Made by a program: the position numbers and the translations under genes. The notes under the pieces are model-generated. The model did not search any database and had not been told where the DNA came from. It saw nothing but the letters and a program-made list of their open reading frames with translations. Below, piece by piece: positions 47,805-57,161 of a stretch of DNA of 64,000 bases. Position 1 is the stretch's first letter. Each line of letters begins with the position of its first letter. This stretch comes from Prunus persica (taxonomy: Eukaryota > Streptophyta > Magnoliopsida > Rosales > Rosaceae): the NCBI RefSeq assembly GCF_000346465.2, contig NC_034011.1, positions 15,054,115-15,118,114 on the forward strand. Reading direction: 5' to 3'.

Positions 47805-47816
47805 GCTCTGATACCA
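47805..47816 (-). other. Copia primer-binding site (initiator Met-tRNA type)
   Basis: The reverse strand reads TGGTATCAGAGC, the classical plant copia primer-binding site complementary to the 3' end of initiator methionine tRNA. It directly follows the LTR end (TTTTAGCA). Confidence 0.88.
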
Positions 47817-47920
47817 TGCTAAAATATGAATATGGTTTGAATAATTTAGGTTATCTTTATTCTTCACCATAATGAGGTATATATAAAAGTTTACATGTAC
47901 TATACAAGGAATTAGATACA
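47817..47920 (-). mobile_element. Copia 5' LTR, short
   Basis: On the reverse strand it would run TGTATCTAATTCC ... TTTTAGCA, about 104 bp. The inner end is certain because the primer-binding site follows it; the outer end (the TGTATC start at 47920) is my best guess, and a longer LTR is possible. It contains a TATATATA stretch near 47878. Confidence 0.5.
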
Positions 47921-48289
47921 GTAAAGAATTAGGAAAGATTAGGGGTCTGGGAAGGTGGGTGTGGGTGGGGGTGAATTGATGTCGAGTTTGGGTGGCTTGG
48001 TTGATGGTTAGGATGGTTGCGTGGCTAAGTTGGTGGCGCCTTGGAGGAAGCAGTCGGGCTGGAGGAGGCTAGAAGGCGAGAAAGGGAGAGATATTTTTTT
48101 CTCTTTTCATTTTTTATTTTTTGATTTATTATTTAACTTTCCTAATGAATGTAAGGGTAGAGTAGGAAAGAAACGAATAAAAACAAAATTAAATTGATTA
48201 AAAAGTATTAAAAAGTAAAAGGGAGTGGGAAAATCATCTCCCTTAAATTTTAAGCCTAAAGACAACTAATATTTCAATATGCCCATATG

Positions 48290-49396
48290 TAACACTCCCC
48301 TTTTTTTTTTTTGCTTTCACTACGAGAGTTACGATTTTTCTTTTTTCTACCTCCTCCATATCCTCTCTTTGTTTCTAATGCATAAAGGGTTTTGTTTCCC
48401 TTAAATTGTTTTTTTTCATTAAGCCAACAACCCACCAAAAAATTAGGGAAAGCCCAACATTAAAATTAAATTAAATTAAACTAATAGGATATCAACCCCA
48501 AAAATTCACATTTAAAAAAACCCCCAAAATTTGCATTAAAAAAACCTCAAAATTTCGGACTATTACATTCTACCCTCGTTAAACGAATTTCGTCCTCAAA
48601 ACTTACGTACTTTATTCGTCAAATAAGTAAGGCCACTTGGTTCTCACTTCTAACTCCAATTCTCAGGAAGCATAACCTTCATCATGAGTACTCCATAACA
48701 TTTGAACCAAAGGAACCTCCTTCCTACAAAGCTGCTTTTTCATTCGATCAACAATACGAATTGGTGACTCCACATAGGTAGCATCCTCATTAGAAATCAA
48801 TGTATCTTAATCAAGGACATGCAATTAGTGGAAGCACCAATTCGTATTGTTGATCAAGGACATGTCTCCACATAGTTAACATTGACACATGAAAAAAATT
48901 GTGGACTTCATACAAGCTTGGTGCCAAACCAAGCCTTATATGTCAACTCTCCAACCCTCTCAAGAATCTCAACAGGCCAAATGAATCTTGGAGATAATTT
49001 TCCTTTACTCTTGCCAAACCTCATGACTCCCCTCATTGGGGAAACTTTAGGNNNNNNNNNNNNNNNNNNNNNNNNNNNNNNNNNNNNNNNNNNNNNNNNN
49101 NNNNNNNNNNNNNNNNNNNNNNNNNNNNNNNNNNNNNNNNNNNNNNNNNNNTGTGGTGGTACATAACCTTTCCCTTATGATAGCTACCTTCTCAGTAGTC
49201 TTCTGAATAACTTATGGACGCAATAACTCCCTTTCACCAACCTATACGATGCCACGCCAATACTAGAGTGATAATTGTTGTCATAAGAAAATTCAATTAA
49301 TAGTAAATGATCTGCCCAACTACCCTTGAAGTCCAAAACACAAGCCCGAAGCATATCTTTCGTTACCTGATCACCAATGCAAACTCTAGAATTCAC
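48290..49396 (-). mobile_element. Fragment of a second Ty3/gypsy element around the gap
   Basis: On the reverse strand an internal end GAGGACGAAATTCG...GAGGGTAGAA is followed by an LTR start TGTAATAGTCC at 48567, the usual gypsy pol/polypurine tract/LTR junction. Upstream (49350-49210) an integrase piece is readable (TKDMLRACVLDFKGSW, LIEFSYDNNYHSSIGVA), just the region deleted from the chromovirus at 12360. The LTR limits are unclear. The assembly gap lies inside. Confidence 0.65.
49051..49151. other. Assembly gap (run of N)
   Basis: About 100 N characters, the usual placeholder for a gap of unknown size. The apparent frame running through it (48882-49166) has no meaning. Confidence 0.99.
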
Positions 49397-49525
49397 CTAT
49401 TAAAATCTTCATAACTCTTTTGGTGGGTGTGTGGGTGGTACATAACCTTTCCCTTATGATAGCTATCTTCTCAGTAGTCTTCACTTCTGGACGCAATAAC
49501 TCGCTATAACCAACCTAACATCGAG
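49152..49525. repeat. Direct duplication beside the gap
   Basis: A segment of about 85 bp beginning GGTGGTACATAACCTTTCCC (about 49155) recurs at about 49435 with few changes (CTTATGATAGCTA, TTCTCAGTAGTCTTC, GGACGCAATAACTC in both). The left copy touches the gap edge. Confidence 0.8.
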
Positions 49526-49642
49526 ATTTCTTCTTCTCTCATATGCTTTTCACTTCAGGGGTTTCTTATATATACACCGTTGTTGATACTAGAAACACTC
49601 CGTTGATACCTCTTCTTCTTACACACCATCTCACCTGCACAC

Positions 49643-49903
49643 TTATTTTTTAGCAAAATTCCATACGAGGAATATTCGCTTCGTAGATTCTTTGACCCTC
49701 GAACTTCCTTCTCTTTCTTCCCCCTTGGTTCCTGTAAAACAAATCTAGTTCAACATAGCACACCCAGGGGGTGTTGGCCAAAGGCCCTCCGATGCCTTAG
49801 TTCGATTGGATCTTGAAAAAGATATGACAATACCTAAAGTGGTCGGAGTTTTCTCTCACGGGGAGAGCCGGATGGCCGCAGCTGTGTATGGTGGCCAGAG
49901 CCA

Positions 49904-49956
<53 letters not shown>

Positions 49957-50316
49957 AAGTGTGTGTGTGTGTGTGAAAGGGAGAGGGAGAGGGGGACTGC
50001 AAGAGATAGAGAGGAGTTTTGTGTAAGGTTTCGGAATTACCTTGGAGGTGTGATGTAGCCATGTATTTATAGTGCTCCTGCCTTCTAGGGTTTTCAAAGA
50101 ATAATTCCTCTAATGAAGGGAATTATTCTTTCCCTTAAATTGAGAGATTGAGTCAATTAGAAATTTTAATGAGAATCAAATCCCTAATTGATGATGATAT
50201 CTCTAGTTTTGGTCTAAATAATTATCCGATTAAATGAAGATAATTATTGACCTAAGAGATATTCTCTTTGTCCATGTGGCGCCTCATGATTGGTTGTCGA
50301 AATATTTGTTCCCACA
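49643..50316 (-). mobile_element. 3' LTR of the gag-only element, 674 bp
   Basis: From TTTTTTAGCAAAATTCC (49643) to TTTGTTCCCACA (50316; TGTGGGAACAAA on the reverse strand). It includes a (GA)n(GT)n tract at about 49913-49975. Beyond 50100 it extends past the region present in the truncated right LTR. Confidence 0.7.
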
Positions 50317-51430
50317 AAAGCCCCACAACTTCTGCATGGCACATGCATGGCATGAAGAAGGGGAAAAATATTTATCGTTCTTTCTAACTGCATTTGAGGT
50401 TCCTTTCGCTACTTGGGCTCCTTTTGTGAGCTAGGCTCCTAACTAGAGGAGGCTTTCTATTTTCTTTTCGAAGTTGGGTTCCCAATTAGAATAGGCTTGT
50501 GATTCCTTCTAGGTCAAGGATACCCAATTATTATAAATACGAGGCTTCAATTTGCTCCTCTTCATATTGCAAACTTATTTTCCTCTACTTTTTAGCTTGT
50601 GAGATAGATCTTGGAGGATTGCACTGCTTATTGAAGAGAGGAGTTGTTGTGCACACCGAGGTAAGTCACACTTGGTTTTTTCAATATTTTTTCTTGATTT
50701 TTCTTGGCGACGAGGACCGGTTGGTCATGACCGGCAGGTTGTCTTCATGACTATGAGCAGTTGCTGGAGCAGCTGGATTGACGGGACCAGCAACATGCGG
50801 CATTGACAGCGGGGATGGCTTCACAAGTTGCGGCTCAACGCTAGCCAAGGAGTTGGGCAAGCTTCTTGGGCTATGCTTGCGGTTCCTTTCTCTCTTTTTT
50901 TTTGTTGGGCTGTGTCTTGGGCTGGAACCAGAGTTGGCAGTCTAGGTCGTGTACTTGTCGGCTGCTGCCGTATCTGTTTTTTTTTCTGCCACAACTTAGG
51001 ATTCTGACATGCTATTTGACTGGCAATTTTCTTCCATTTTTCCAGTTGTTCTGCTGTCATGTCTTCTGAGAAAGGTAGTCAATCACCCAGTTCGCAAGTG
51101 CCCTTGTATTTGTGGTGCAGTTCCAAAGTGTACAAGAAGAAGTTCGTGGCTAACTTGTACCATGTTGTGACCGAGGCTCAATTTCAGAAGTGGCATGACT
51201 CATTTGCTTCTGCATACCTAAGGATGTGCATATTCGATTGGCGGAGCCTTCAACTGACGATGTGCCTCACATGGACCTAAAAAATCCAAATGCCAAGATC
51301 ATTACCTTCCGTTCCTGCGATCATCGCATCCCACGATGTTAGCTTTTTTTGCTTTACACCTTTTGATGTGATCTCAGAGGGACTCATCGGACTTCTTGCG
51401 TAGGTTCAACATGTGGTCAGCTTGATTCTT
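50317..51430 (+). other. Internal region with forward-strand promoter-like and ORF signals
   Basis: TATAAATA at 50532-50539 is followed by a GAG-GTAAGT donor-like site near 50661. An ATG at 51059 opens a 73-codon forward frame (KVYKKKFVANLYHVVTEAQF, KWHDSF). The protein is not recognised; the charge pattern resembles N-terminal parts of some plant retroelement proteins. The direction is opposite to the gag gene. It may be part of another element nested here. Confidence 0.35.
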
Positions 51431-51436
51431 GACCAT

Positions 51437-52863
51437 TCAATAGGAGGTGTACTCCTTGGTGAAGACGAGGGCTAGCTTCTTGAAACTACCTATCGACCCA
51501 GGCAGTAGGGTATGGAACCAGCCTTGAGCTGCTCCTCGTAAGCTCATTGTAAACACCTTGCACATTAATGCATATTCCGATTTGTAGAGGATCATGGCTC
51601 CTTTGAAGTGCTTGAGATGGATCTCAAGATCAGAATCCCATTTGAATGACATGAAAGATGGCGTTGAGAACAGCTTTAGGGGAGCAGCTTGCTCGATCTC
51701 ACTAGTGAACGGAGATGAGTTCACTTGCTTTATCTCCCTACGTAGAGCATCCTCCCAGTCTCGAAGTCGGTCATGAATGAACTTCTCAACATCCTCTACT
51801 CGCATGGCACGTGGTTCATGTTGGTTTCTCCTATGAAGTAGGTGCCGCTGATCAACTTCTTTGTTGACTAATAAGGGCTGATCTTCTCGGTCGTCCTGCC
51901 TATGTGGCTTATTGGTGGACTGCACTTGCGACGAATTCTCTGTAGCTTGTTGACGTGAGTTGGCTCTTCCGAAGCGGGCTAAGGAGCGAATTTCTTCATG
52001 TACCTCAAGATGAGGGTGGATGGACTAGCCTTCTCGGGGGCCTAGCCTTTCCTGTATACTTCTCTATGGGCCCAAGCGAGCGTGGTCATCAGATTGTAGG
52101 CCTAACCTCTCACATACATTGGTCCTTGGACCTAATTTGAATGGAGACTTGATCTACTTTGATCGGGGCTGGCAGATGCTTTCGACATGCATACGCGCTC
52201 AACAACACATTCTTGTCCTTCTCCTTGCTCGCTCGCTCTGGCTAGACCCTCTTGGGACCTCTCGAATCTCATGCCTTTGCGTTCATCCATCCTTTTCTCT
52301 TCGCCTTGCAATCCAAGGCCAAGGTTTTGGACCAAGTCAGTCTGCCTGAAGAGCTAACCAGGTTGTTTTGGTCGTCTACCTTTTGAGTTAGCTAGTCGAT
52401 TCTAAGATTGAGGCCTGCTTGGCTACTTGGATCAAGAGGAGAGAATTGTGTGGAGTCCAATTACACTTTGGCTAGGGTGTCATTAGAGGTGTACGCAGCA
52501 GCATACATCGAGCGCAACGGCAAATGAATGAATAGATATGACATAGGTGAAAGTGGTGGCTAGATTGTCGCGAGTGGTGTCATCGTGATGGAGCTCCTCA
52601 AACCAAGCCGTGAGGTTGTGGGGATGAAGGTTGTTGGAACCGGCTACTGGCCATTACAGCTGCAAGGTGGTGATAGCCGCGGGACAGTGAGGTAGCGTGT
52701 CTGCTAGTGCCGAAATAGTGCTCTCAGCCGCAGGGCACAGATGAGGAGTAGCGATGACATCTAGGGTGCTAGCGTGTGAAGTCGTGGCTTCGATAGCAAA
52801 GAGTGGTGGCTGCTTCGAAGTTACGTCGTCATGGTGGTTTGGATCCGTCATGGATTGAGTCAT
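51437..52863 (-). pseudogene. Retrotransposon gag, broken
   Basis: The frame at 51925-51437 (reverse strand) carries the Retrotrans_gag core: SFKWDSDLEIHLKHFKGAM, then ALMCKVFTMSLRGAAQGWFH and PGSIGSFKKLALVFTKEY. An N-terminal piece at 52863-52654 begins MTQSMTDPNHHDD and is followed by frame changes. gag forms the particle that packages element RNA. The downstream part with the zinc knuckle and all of pol are missing. Residues match the Ty3/gypsy type of plant gag. Confidence 0.75.
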
Positions 52864-53008
52864 CGGGCGGTCTCACTTCTTGTGGGTTTGCTTCCAACCA
52901 TAGTTGTTTGGAAGGCTTCAGTTGAGTGATGAATGGGAGGAAACAGATTCCTTAGACTCGAGAGCAATGTGTTGAGTATAACTCGATGCTCTCAATGAAA
53001 GCACCAAA

Positions 53009-53271
53009 TGTTTTAGCAAAATTTTGCATAGGAAATATTTACGTGTAGATTCTTTGACCCTCGAACTTCCTTCTTTTTCTTCCCCCTTAGTTCTTGTAAA
53101 AAAAATCTAGGTCAACGGACCACACCTGAGGGGGTATTGGCCAAAGGCACTCTGATACCTAAGTTAGTTCGATTGGATCTTGAAAAAGATACAACAATAG
53201 CTAAAGTGGTCGGAGTTTTCTCTCACGCGGAGAGCCGGGTGACCTGAGCCATATGTGGTGGCCAGAGTCGT

Positions 53272-53340
<69 letters not shown>

Positions 53341-53441
53341 GTAGGGTTTCGAAATTACCTTGGAGGTGTGATGTAGTCATGTATTTATAGTGCTCTACTT
53401 TTGACTTCTAGGGTTTTTCAAAAAATAATTCTTATAAGTAG
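53009..53441 (-). mobile_element. 5' LTR of the gag-only element, truncated
   Basis: Begins TGTTTTAGCAAAATTTTGC next to the internal start and matches the left LTR up to AAAATAATTCTTATAAG, then is cut by the hAT-like terminus at 53442. A long (GA)n tract lies at about 53275-53333. Confidence 0.75.
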
Positions 53442-54101
53442 GGGTGGGAATGGTACGGTATTGTGCTCGTACCGCTACCGATACCGAAAATAAAAATCGG
53501 TATGGTACAGTATGGGATTATCATTTGTCAAAGTTGGTATCGTACCATACCGTGCGAAATCGGTATCGGTGTGAAACGGTACCATTTCGGTACCAAAATG
53601 ACACAACTCAAAAATCAACCAATTTAATATTCAACAGATTCATTCACCAAAATAAATAATGCCTAAGTTATAGATTCAAAGATTCAACATATTCAATCCA
53701 AACCCTAATCAACCAAATCAATATCCAGAGTTCTAAGGAAGCTGCTTGCTTGAGGCTTACCTTACCACAGAGAAGAAACACAACAACACAACGCATGCAC
53801 TTTGGTCTTTGTGCTTGTAGTACCTACCAAATATACACGTATATTATATATAGTAGCTAGCAGACATGGACGATGGTGTTGTCAGCTAGAATAGGTGAAT
53901 CTTTGTCTACTTTATGACTAGGGGGTTTTGAAAAGCGTTGAAGTTAGATTGTTGGTGGATGTTATTTGGTTTAAAGAAGTGGGTTTTGGGTAGTTGGATT
54001 TTAAATGTTGTTGGTTGGATCTGATTCTGGGATTTGGAAAAGGTGAATGTTTTCATGTAAATAAACAACAAGGGGAGAGATAGATAGATTTGGCTAGGTG
54101 G
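53442..54101. mobile_element. Probable hAT-type fragment, then unassigned DNA
   Basis: TAGGGGTGGGAATGG at 53442 followed by many GGTATGGTAC / GGTATCGGT words (to about 53610) is characteristic of a common plant hAT-type repeat. No matching right end is found before the CACTA element begins at 54102, so the remainder may lie beyond that insertion. 53620-54101 holds nothing else recognised. Confidence 0.45.
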
Positions 54102-55199
54102 CACTACTACAAAAAGTGAAAAAGACGACCAGAAAACAACGACGGTCTAAGTGAAAACCGTCGTGGTTTATAAAAAGACGACGGTTCTAAAAACACCGTC
54201 GTGTAATACAACCTTAGACAACTAAAAAATGGAGATTCAAATGGCTGTTCAAAAACAACGACGTACATAATTAAACAACCGACGTCTATTTGAAACAGAT
54301 TTCCGCAGTGTAAAATCAATGCCAACAAAGAACGGCAGAAGTTATGAATCGACCGACGTAGAAAGTAAAGACGACGATTTCAATAAAAACTGTCGTTTTT
54401 ACTCATAAAATAACACGACGAGGTTTTCGTATAAGACGCCGTATAATTACAAACAAATTCACGGCTTTAAAATACAAAATATCGCCGTATTAAATTAATT
54501 TACAACGACGGAAAATATAAATATATCGACGTCATTCTCGTATAGTTCTACGACGTTATCTTTAAATCGTACAATAAAATTTAACGTCGTATTTATTCAT
54601 TTTATACGTCGTACCTTTAATTTTAACGGTCGTCTTAATAAGAATTTTTGTTAACAATTTTTTTCTTTGATTTTCTTATCCTACGTCGGTAGATCTACTT
54701 AATGACAAGAATTGAAATAACCACGACGGTTTATATAGAACACCGCCGACATAACCAAATTTGTCTGAGATCCCAAGGGTTACGAAATCTTACCAGATGG
54801 AACTCTGTTCCACATCATAATCTTAACAGATGACACAGATTTGCAAATATTGCGTCGTGTTAGTTTACAAATTCTAGAACATTAATTTCCCTCATTTTAA
54901 ATTTCCTCGGGAAAGAAAAATCTATTTATCACGCTTTGTAATTGAAAACTAAAACTGAAAGAATACGGGAAAAAAAACTCTATTTATAATTTAAAAATAA
55001 AATCCACGTCGGTTGTAGTACACTTAACGACGTTTAACAAAATAATCTACGTCGGTAATTATAAATCTACCGCCATCTTACCTTGATATAGACGACGAGA
55101 AAAGACGACGGTAGAACAGAAAACCGCCGTTGTTTCAGTTTCTTTAACAGTTTGGTCCTTTATCTTTCTGCAGGACTTGTATAGTTCAAAGCATTGACA
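54102..55199. repeat. CACTA left subterminal repeat region
   Basis: Dozens of direct and inverted copies of a short word (ACGACGGT, ACCGTCGT, CGTCGT, ACGTCGG) at irregular spacing, starting 25 bp from the terminus. In En/Spm such words bind the TNPA-type protein. No gene lies here. Confidence 0.8.
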
Positions 55200-55548
55200 A
55201 TGTCTTCATCATATCTCCCAGAAACTACTGATTCAATTGCTCATGCTTTAGAGGCCATCTGATCTTCTGAAGCTCTACGGATAAAGGAAGAGGCTATCAC
55301 AAATCCGACGGATCTTCTTAGGCAAGAAAATCAAGCAGAGGATCAGGCACATCTGATCTTCAGATTTCCCTGAGAAGCGAACTTTCCTTCGACAGCGAGT
55401 GGAGGCCAGGCTTGCATCTCTTTTGATGGAAAGCAAGGAGTATTCAGAAGCACTAAGTGTCCTATCAGGCTTGATCAAGGAAGTGAGAAGGCTAGTTGAC
55501 AAGCTTCTTCTTGAGAAAGACATCCAAATTATTGTCTTTGAGATGTGA
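55200..55548 (+). pseudogene. Captured fragment of 26S proteasome subunit RPN6 (PSMD11-like)
   Basis: ATG at 55200 opens MSSSYLPETTDSIAHALEA, then after a stop SSEALRIKEEAITNPTDLL, RQENQAED, a short TSDLQISL in another frame, and (55371-55548) EKRTFLRQRVEARLASLL, EYSEALSVLSGLIKEVRRL and DKLLL. All these are in the order of the N-terminal third of RPN6, a lid subunit of the 26S proteasome, but with internal deletions between the blocks and stop codons, so no functional protein results. TCTTTCTGCAG just before (55162-55172) looks like a splice acceptor, suggesting that genomic DNA and not cDNA was captured. CACTA repeats lie on both sides (55080-55130 and 55640 onward). Confidence 0.8.
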
Positions 55549-56324
55549 GAGACAGTGTCTCTGAGAGAGGAAGAACTTGGAACCCTAAATGTAAACCGCG
55601 AAAATGAATGAAAGCGACAAATTTATAGAATAAATTTTTAAAACCAACGGCTGTCCTTACCAAAAAACCGCCGTTTAAATTGTAAAATCAACGTCGGTAT
55701 TACTGACGTATATTACAGAACTCCACGTCGGTACATTAATAATCACGACGTCTTAAATAATATACCATGACGCGAGTTATTACTTATGGACTTTAATTTT
55801 TGAGTTTACTACGACGGTACCTACAACACTACTGTCGTATTTATTTACCACGTCTGAAGTTAAATTTACCGTCGTATTTTGTACTTTATACGTCGTAGTT
55901 ATATGTAACCGCCGTATTATTTTTTTGAAATGGTTTTATATGTAAGCAACTTTTCGTCTACTTGACTTACACATTTGTTGTTTTTATATTCTTATTTTAT
56001 TTAAATCTGTCATCCAAAAAAGAAACTTTACATATTGCAGAATATTAATTTCCTTCGTTTTAAATTTCCTCCGGAAAAAAAACTCTATTTATAACGCACT
56101 GTAATTGAAAAATAAACTGAAAGGTCACGGGAAAAAAAATTCTATTCATAATTTAAAAATTAAAATCCACGTCGGTTATATTAAACCTAACGACGTTAAA
56201 TGAAATGATTCCACGTCGAACGAAAAATATTGCGTCGTGTTAGTTAAAAACGACGTAGTTAAATGTAACCGCTGTATTATTTTTTTGAAATGGTTTTATA
56301 TGTAAGCAACTTTTCGACTTACAC
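55549..56324. repeat. CACTA non-coding DNA with duplicated segments
   Basis: ACGTCG-type words throughout. The segment around TTTCCTCCGGAAAAAAAACTC (56040-56210) is a second copy of 54870-55030. TTTTTTTGAAATGGTTTTAT with ATGTAAGCAACTTTTCG occurs at about 55922-55957 and again at about 56280-56314. Confidence 0.75.
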
Positions 56325-56495
56325 ATGCACTGTTTCCAAACCCGATTAAAAATTTCAATCTCCCAGAGAAACCTTTTCGTCTTTTTTCCTTGTCAGAGCA
56401 TTGTCAGAGTTTCTCATCGTCTTCCTCTCGTCTTCTTCGTCGTCTCTGAACTTAAACATCGATCATCTTCCTCTTGCTTTCATTGCACGCAAAAG
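56325..56495 (+). promoter_or_regulatory. Leader exon of the Transposase_24/Ulp1 gene (approximate start)
   Basis: A CT-rich, repeat-free stretch ending CACGCAAAAG followed by GTAAGC, a good donor (exon end 56495). The next acceptor is TTCACTTGCAG at 57147, and the start codon follows 14 bp later. The transcription start is not defined. The apparent 114-codon frame here runs through the donor and is not believed. Confidence 0.55.
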
Positions 56496-56859
56496 GTAAG
56501 CTTTCATTTTCACTATTTTGGTTACTGTTTTGCATGCTCATACGTTTTTTGTTTGAAAAATCTTTTTACCTTTTTTCTGGCCAAAATCATTTTACTTCTT
56601 TCCAAGTTTGATAAAATATACAGACAAAGAGGGAAAGTTTCCAACTTTGAAGACAACTACCTCAACTAAATAAGACGACGGTAGACCACGACGGTTCGTC
56701 AGTTGTTCTAGCGTCGTCTGAAAATTGACAAAGTTGTTTTTAAAATAATAGTCTTTTTTTATATGCTTGTTTGAACAATGGTTTTTGTTTTTCCCTTATT
56801 TGATAAAATATAAAGAAAAAGAAACTAGGGTTGGTATCTAATATAGACGACAAAATATC

Positions 56860-57030
56860 TTATTGTTTTACGTCGTGTGAATGTTAATACCACGACGATG
56901 TATTACTATTGACGTCGTATGAACATAAATACCACGACGTTATATAAATAATAGTTTTACCACGACGGTGTATTACTATTGACGTCGTGTGAACATATAT
57001 ACCACGACGTTATATAAATAATGGTTTTAA
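56860..57030. repeat. About 75-bp duplication in leader intron of the CACTA gene
   Basis: TGTATTACTATTGACGTCGT and ACCACGACGTTATATAAATAAT occur twice in tandem, about 70 bp apart (56899 and 56969). Confidence 0.8.
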
Positions 57031-57161
57031 ACATTTATTACGTCTGAGATTATTTCATTGCGTCGTCTAAAATCATATCATACGTCGTATTTTTTTAATA
57101 CCGTCGTTTGTGTTCTTAATGTTTTCCTGAAATATTTTCACTTGCAGTTTTGTCTGTTAAA

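Larger units (their letters stand above)
44236..47920 (-). mobile_element. Truncated Ty1/copia retrotransposon
   Basis: Reverse-strand order: LTR (47920-47817), primer-binding site, protease, integrase, reverse transcriptase, RNase H. This protease-integrase-RT-RNase H order defines Ty1/copia. gag is missing or too decayed to see, and the 3' end stops inside RNase H after CDNKSA at about 44240, so there is no 3' LTR. Several frames are needed to follow pol, so it is inactive. Confidence 0.85.
43540..48253. mobile_element. Inverted-repeat element hosting a copia insertion
   Basis: The segment from 43540 (AAATTTGGGAAATGATTTTC...) to about 43700 is an inverted copy of 48090-48253 (...GTGGGAAAATCATCTCCC). 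Shared words include CCCACTC, CTTTTTAATACTTTTTAAT and CCTACTCTACCC. The arms bracket the copia element, so the simplest reading is an older inverted-repeat transposon that was entered by copia. Interior remnants are C-rich at 43710-43990 with a (CT)n tract at about 43828-43869, and G-rich at 47940-48080. The superfamily is unknown. Confidence 0.6.
49643..53441 (-). mobile_element. gag-only LTR retrotransposon
   Basis: Two direct LTR copies, 49643-50316 and 53009-53441, share GATTCTTTGACCCTCGAAC, GATTGGATCTTGAAAAAGAT, TGGTCGGAGTTTTCTCTCAC and a (GA)n tract. On the reverse strand the internal part starts right after the right LTR with TTTGGTGCTTTCATTGAGAG and ends at a purine-rich GTGGGGCTTT just before the left LTR start TGTGGGAACAAA. 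Only gag is seen in the 2.7-kb interior; protease, RT and integrase are absent, so it is a deletion derivative or a non-autonomous (LARD-like) family. The right LTR is cut at 53441 by a hAT-like end. Confidence 0.75.

Noticed and set aside
48882..49166. 94-codon forward frame
   Set aside because: It reads through the N gap and is antisense to gypsy sequence.
53444..53659. 71-codon frame rich in RYRY words
   Set aside because: Translation of the GGTATGGTAC repeat of a hAT-type element.
55275..55523. 82-codon reverse frame
   Set aside because: It is antisense to the captured RPN6 fragment, which explains the coding-like composition.
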